From contig CAVVRF010000037.1 in NCBI GenBank assembly GCA_963750535.1, positions 1-64,000 of the forward strand: a DNA stretch of 64,000 bases. Reading direction: 5' to 3'. Under the pieces are notes generated by a model. The model did not search any database. It saw only the letters and a list, made by a program, of their open reading frames with translations, and was not told the origin of the DNA. The DNA is from JAKFWF01 sp963750535. GTDB taxonomy: Bacteria > Pseudomonadota > Alphaproteobacteria > Rhizobiales > Hyphomicrobiaceae. The stretch's first letter is position 1, and each line of letters starts with the position of its first letter. The translations under genes and the position numbers were made by a program. Positions 61,714 to 64,000 of the stretch are shown here, in pieces.

Positions 61714-63541
61714 ATGGCAAAAGCATCTCAAGCCCACGGCTCGAAGCAGGATCGCGCGGAAGCCGCCTTGCGCCTTGCCCAGATCGGCGACCTCGAAGCC
61801 GCCGCGGCGGCCTTCGCCGAGGCAATGGCGCTCGACAGCCGCAATCTCGACCTGCCGTTCAACCTGGCGATCGTCGAGGAGCAACTCGGCGGGATCGACC
61901 GCGCGGCGCAGCTGTTGACGACTGTGCTCGCCCGCAGGCCGGGCTATCCAGGCGCGGCGGCCCGCCTGTCGCGCCTGCTGGCACGGTTTCAGATCGACGA
62001 TCCGAGCTCTCTGGAGCCGGCCGGGCTGGCCGCCGCGCTCGCCACCCCGGAGGTCGCATACCAGCCGATTATCGACGCAGCCTGCGACTGGCTTTGCGGG
62101 GTCGATCCATCGCTTGGCCATGTCGCAGCCCTGATCGCAAGCGGGCAGCTCGCCGAGCGCGACGTCGGCGCGACCTGTTTCACCAAGCGCTTGGACGATG
62201 GCTTCAAGAACGAATTGCTCTTGCTGTGCCTGCGCAAGGGCATCATCAAGCATCCAGCGCTCGAGCGCCTGCTCACTGGCGCCCGCGCCGCCCTGCTGCT
62301 CGATTGTGCGCCGGAGCGCTTCGAGGACCGCCACCTCACCGACCTCGCCCTGGCACTGATGGTCCAGGGCTGGCACAACGATCACGCCTGGGCGGTGACC
62401 GACGCGGAAACAGCTGCGCTGGATGGCCTCGAAATCGATCGCGGCAAGCTCCTCGCCGGCGAACGCGAGGCCACGCGGCGTTATCTCTGCGCCGCTCTCT
62501 ACCGCCCGGTGAGCGTGATCCTGGCGCCGCCGCTCGCCGCCGACGAGGCCCACCGCCTCAAGCCGCGCAGCCTGCGCGAGGCGATCGAGCCGCATGTGCG
62601 GGAGCTGGCGCGGCAGCAGGCGGCCGGGCAGTCGATAGCGACATTGCGGCCGCTCGCCGATGCGACCTCACGCAAGGTCGCGGACCAGTACGAGGCAGCC
62701 CCCTATCCGCGCTGGACGAGCCTGCACGTCTCGCCTCCAGGCAGCCTCAAGCGCTCGCTCGCCGCGCCATTTCACCGCCGAGCGCCTGGCCTTCATGGAC
62801 GGCGCCTTCGACGTGCTGGTTGCCGGCTGCGGCACCGGCCAGCAGGCGCTGCAGGCTGCCGCGGCTTACGGCACCGGCGCCCGAATGCTGGCGATGGACC
62901 TGTCCCGCACCAGCCTCGGCTATGCCAGCGACATGGCAGCCCGCTACGAGATGCCGAACATCGCATTCTGTCAGGGCGATATTCTCGATGCCCCACTGCT
63001 CGATCGCGAATTCGACATCATCGAATGCGTCGGCGTGCTGCACCACATGGCCGACTGGCGTGCCGGCTGGCGGGCGCTGCTGCAGCGGCTGAAGCCTGCC
63101 GGCCTGATGTACATCGGGCTATACAGCGCGATCTCACGCGAAGGGCTGCGCGCGCTGCGTCGGGAGCCGGGTTATCCCGGCCCAGGCTGCAGCGACGATG
63201 CTGCTCGCGCCTACCGGCGCGACCTGCTGCTGCGCGACGCCCCGGCGCCCGGCGCCGACCTCAAGGTCAGCCGCGATTTCTACGCCCTCAATGCCTTCCG
63301 GGATCTCGTGCTACACGAGAGCGAGGCGCACCTGTCGCTGGCCGAGATCGAGGATTTCCTCGCCGCCAATGGACTGGTGTTCCATGGTTTCACATTGGAA
63401 CCAGGCATCCTTGACGCCTTTGCCGGCGAATTTCCGGCGAGCGGCAGGCCGGGGCGCCTTGCCGATTGGGCGGCATTCGAACTGCGGCACCCGCGCACAT
63501 TCGATGCGATGTACCGCTTCTGGGTGGCGCGCGGCGGCTGA
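61714..63541 (+). CDS. TPR-domain SAM-dependent methyltransferase, one frame break
   Basis: ATG 61714 (MAKASQAHGSKQDRAEAALR). The first about 100 residues are TPR-like (LRLAQIGDLEAAAAAFAEAM, LPFNLAIVEEQLGGIDRAAQ). A helical middle region follows, then RKVADQYEAAPYPRWTSLHV, typical of TPR-methyltransferases. Near 62765 one extra base breaks the frame; the class I SAM domain resumes as HFTAERLAFMDGAFDVLVAG, CGTGQQALQAAAAYGTGARM, with FDIIECVGVLHHMADWRAGW. About 608 aa once repaired. The methylated substrate is unknown. Confidence 0.87.
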
Positions 63542-63633
63542 TCGCACCCGTGGAACGCCTTGCAGCGGCCGCGTTTTCTGCCTAGTACCGCCAGTCACCT
63601 CCGCGCCGTACTCAAGCCTCGACGAGAGCAGAA

Positions 63634-64000
63634 ATGAATTTCAGTCAGTTCACCGCCCAGGTCGTCGAGTTCATAAAGGCGCATCACGACTGGGCGGCGC
63701 CGATCGTTTTCGCCCTCGCGTTTGGCGAAAGCTTCGCCTTTCTGTCGCTGCTGCTGCCGGCGACGGTGATCCTGTTCGCCGTCGGCGGACTGATGGCCGC
63801 CGGTGAGGTCGCATTCCTGCCGGTGTGCATCGCCGCCGCCGCCGGCAGCATCCTGGGTTATGGCATCTCGTACTACATCGGCCTCCACTTCAAGGATTCG
63901 ATCCACCGACTGTGGCCGTTCACCCGGCACCCGGAGATGATCCCGAAGGGCAAGGAATTCTTCGACAAATGGGGCGCACTCGGCGTCGCGCTCGGCCATT
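63634..64000 (+). CDS. DedA-family membrane protein, start only (runs off window)
   Basis: ATG 63634 opens MNFSQFTAQVVEFIKAHHDW and continues without a stop to the window end (122 codons). FALAFGESFAFLSLLLPATV, then ILFAVGGLMAAGEVAFLPVC and ILGYGISYYIGLHF match DedA/SNARE-associated (VTT) proteins, including the GES segment. These are inner-membrane lipid scramblases or transport proteins. The C-terminal half is outside the window. Confidence 0.88.
   Translation, partial: MNFSQFTAQVVEFIKAHHDWAAPIVFALAFGESFAFLSLLLPATVILFAVGGLMAAGEVAFLPVCIAAAAGSILGYGISYYIGLHFKDSIHRLWPFTRHPEMIPKGKEFFDKWGALGVALGH

Noticed and set aside
1..64000. Prophage, insertion sequences, integrases or attachment sites
   Set aside because: No transposase, integrase or phage structural gene is readable in any frame, and no direct repeat flanks the tRNA-Thr or tRNA-Sec.

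Overview
The window looks like a chromosomal segment of a GC-rich alphaproteobacterium, probably Hyphomicrobiales or a close relative. This rests on the Omp25/31-type porin, the small lipoproteins, the Gpt, YfcG and QorA types, the sulfonate-type ABC transporter and codon usage dominated by G/C third positions. I cannot fix the genus. I see no rRNA, insertion sequence, phage or CRISPR array.

Layout. Positions 1-5664 hold a selenocysteine locus: the selA end, a Sel1-repeat gene, selB and tRNA-Sec. A tightly coupled operon follows: two unknown proteins, a lipoate-protein ligase, a DsrE-like protein and a GcvH-like lipoyl carrier. Positions 5917-14429 hold a catabolic cluster: a TPP enzyme, a tauBC-type ABC transporter with its binding protein, an aldehyde dehydrogenase, a dihydroxyphthalate-decarboxylase-like protein and, on the other strand, a class II aldolase. 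A 44-aa lipoprotein gene with a strong hairpin follows. Positions 15407-19141 hold a TetR regulator divergent from an EmrAB pump, with two mirror-image palindromic operators between them. Positions 19135-34127 carry mixed genes: a secreted unknown, an APC permease, a hydrolase, a beta-helix/RTX protein, a Gfo/Idh oxidoreductase, a GFA protein, an EF-G-like GTPase, an SDR, a SulP transporter, an ICMT-like protein and a TetR. Positions 34178-38544 are an RND pump that follows the TetR. Then come an MscS channel, a Gld-type ABC operon with DUF4340-like and HupE-like genes, a metallo-beta-lactamase fold protein, an L,D-transpeptidase, the porin, and an NsrR-controlled nitric-oxide locus in which a truncated haemoglobin start is joined to an NnrS end. 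The right part (51603-64000) is mostly housekeeping: L-serine dehydratase, amidohydrolase, tRNA-Thr, Gpt, two GSTs, quinone oxidoreductase, lipoproteins, a TPR-methyltransferase and the start of a DedA protein.

Sequence quality matters here. Roughly the first 13.3 kb contain about 15-20 single-base indels in otherwise conserved genes, plus one in-frame TAA in selB and a one-base deletion in the tRNA-Sec anticodon loop. The remaining 50 kb show only about three. With almost no nonsense codons, consensus error near a contig end is the simplest reading, but local gene decay cannot be excluded from one sequence. Coordinates of broken genes therefore span the whole homologous region.
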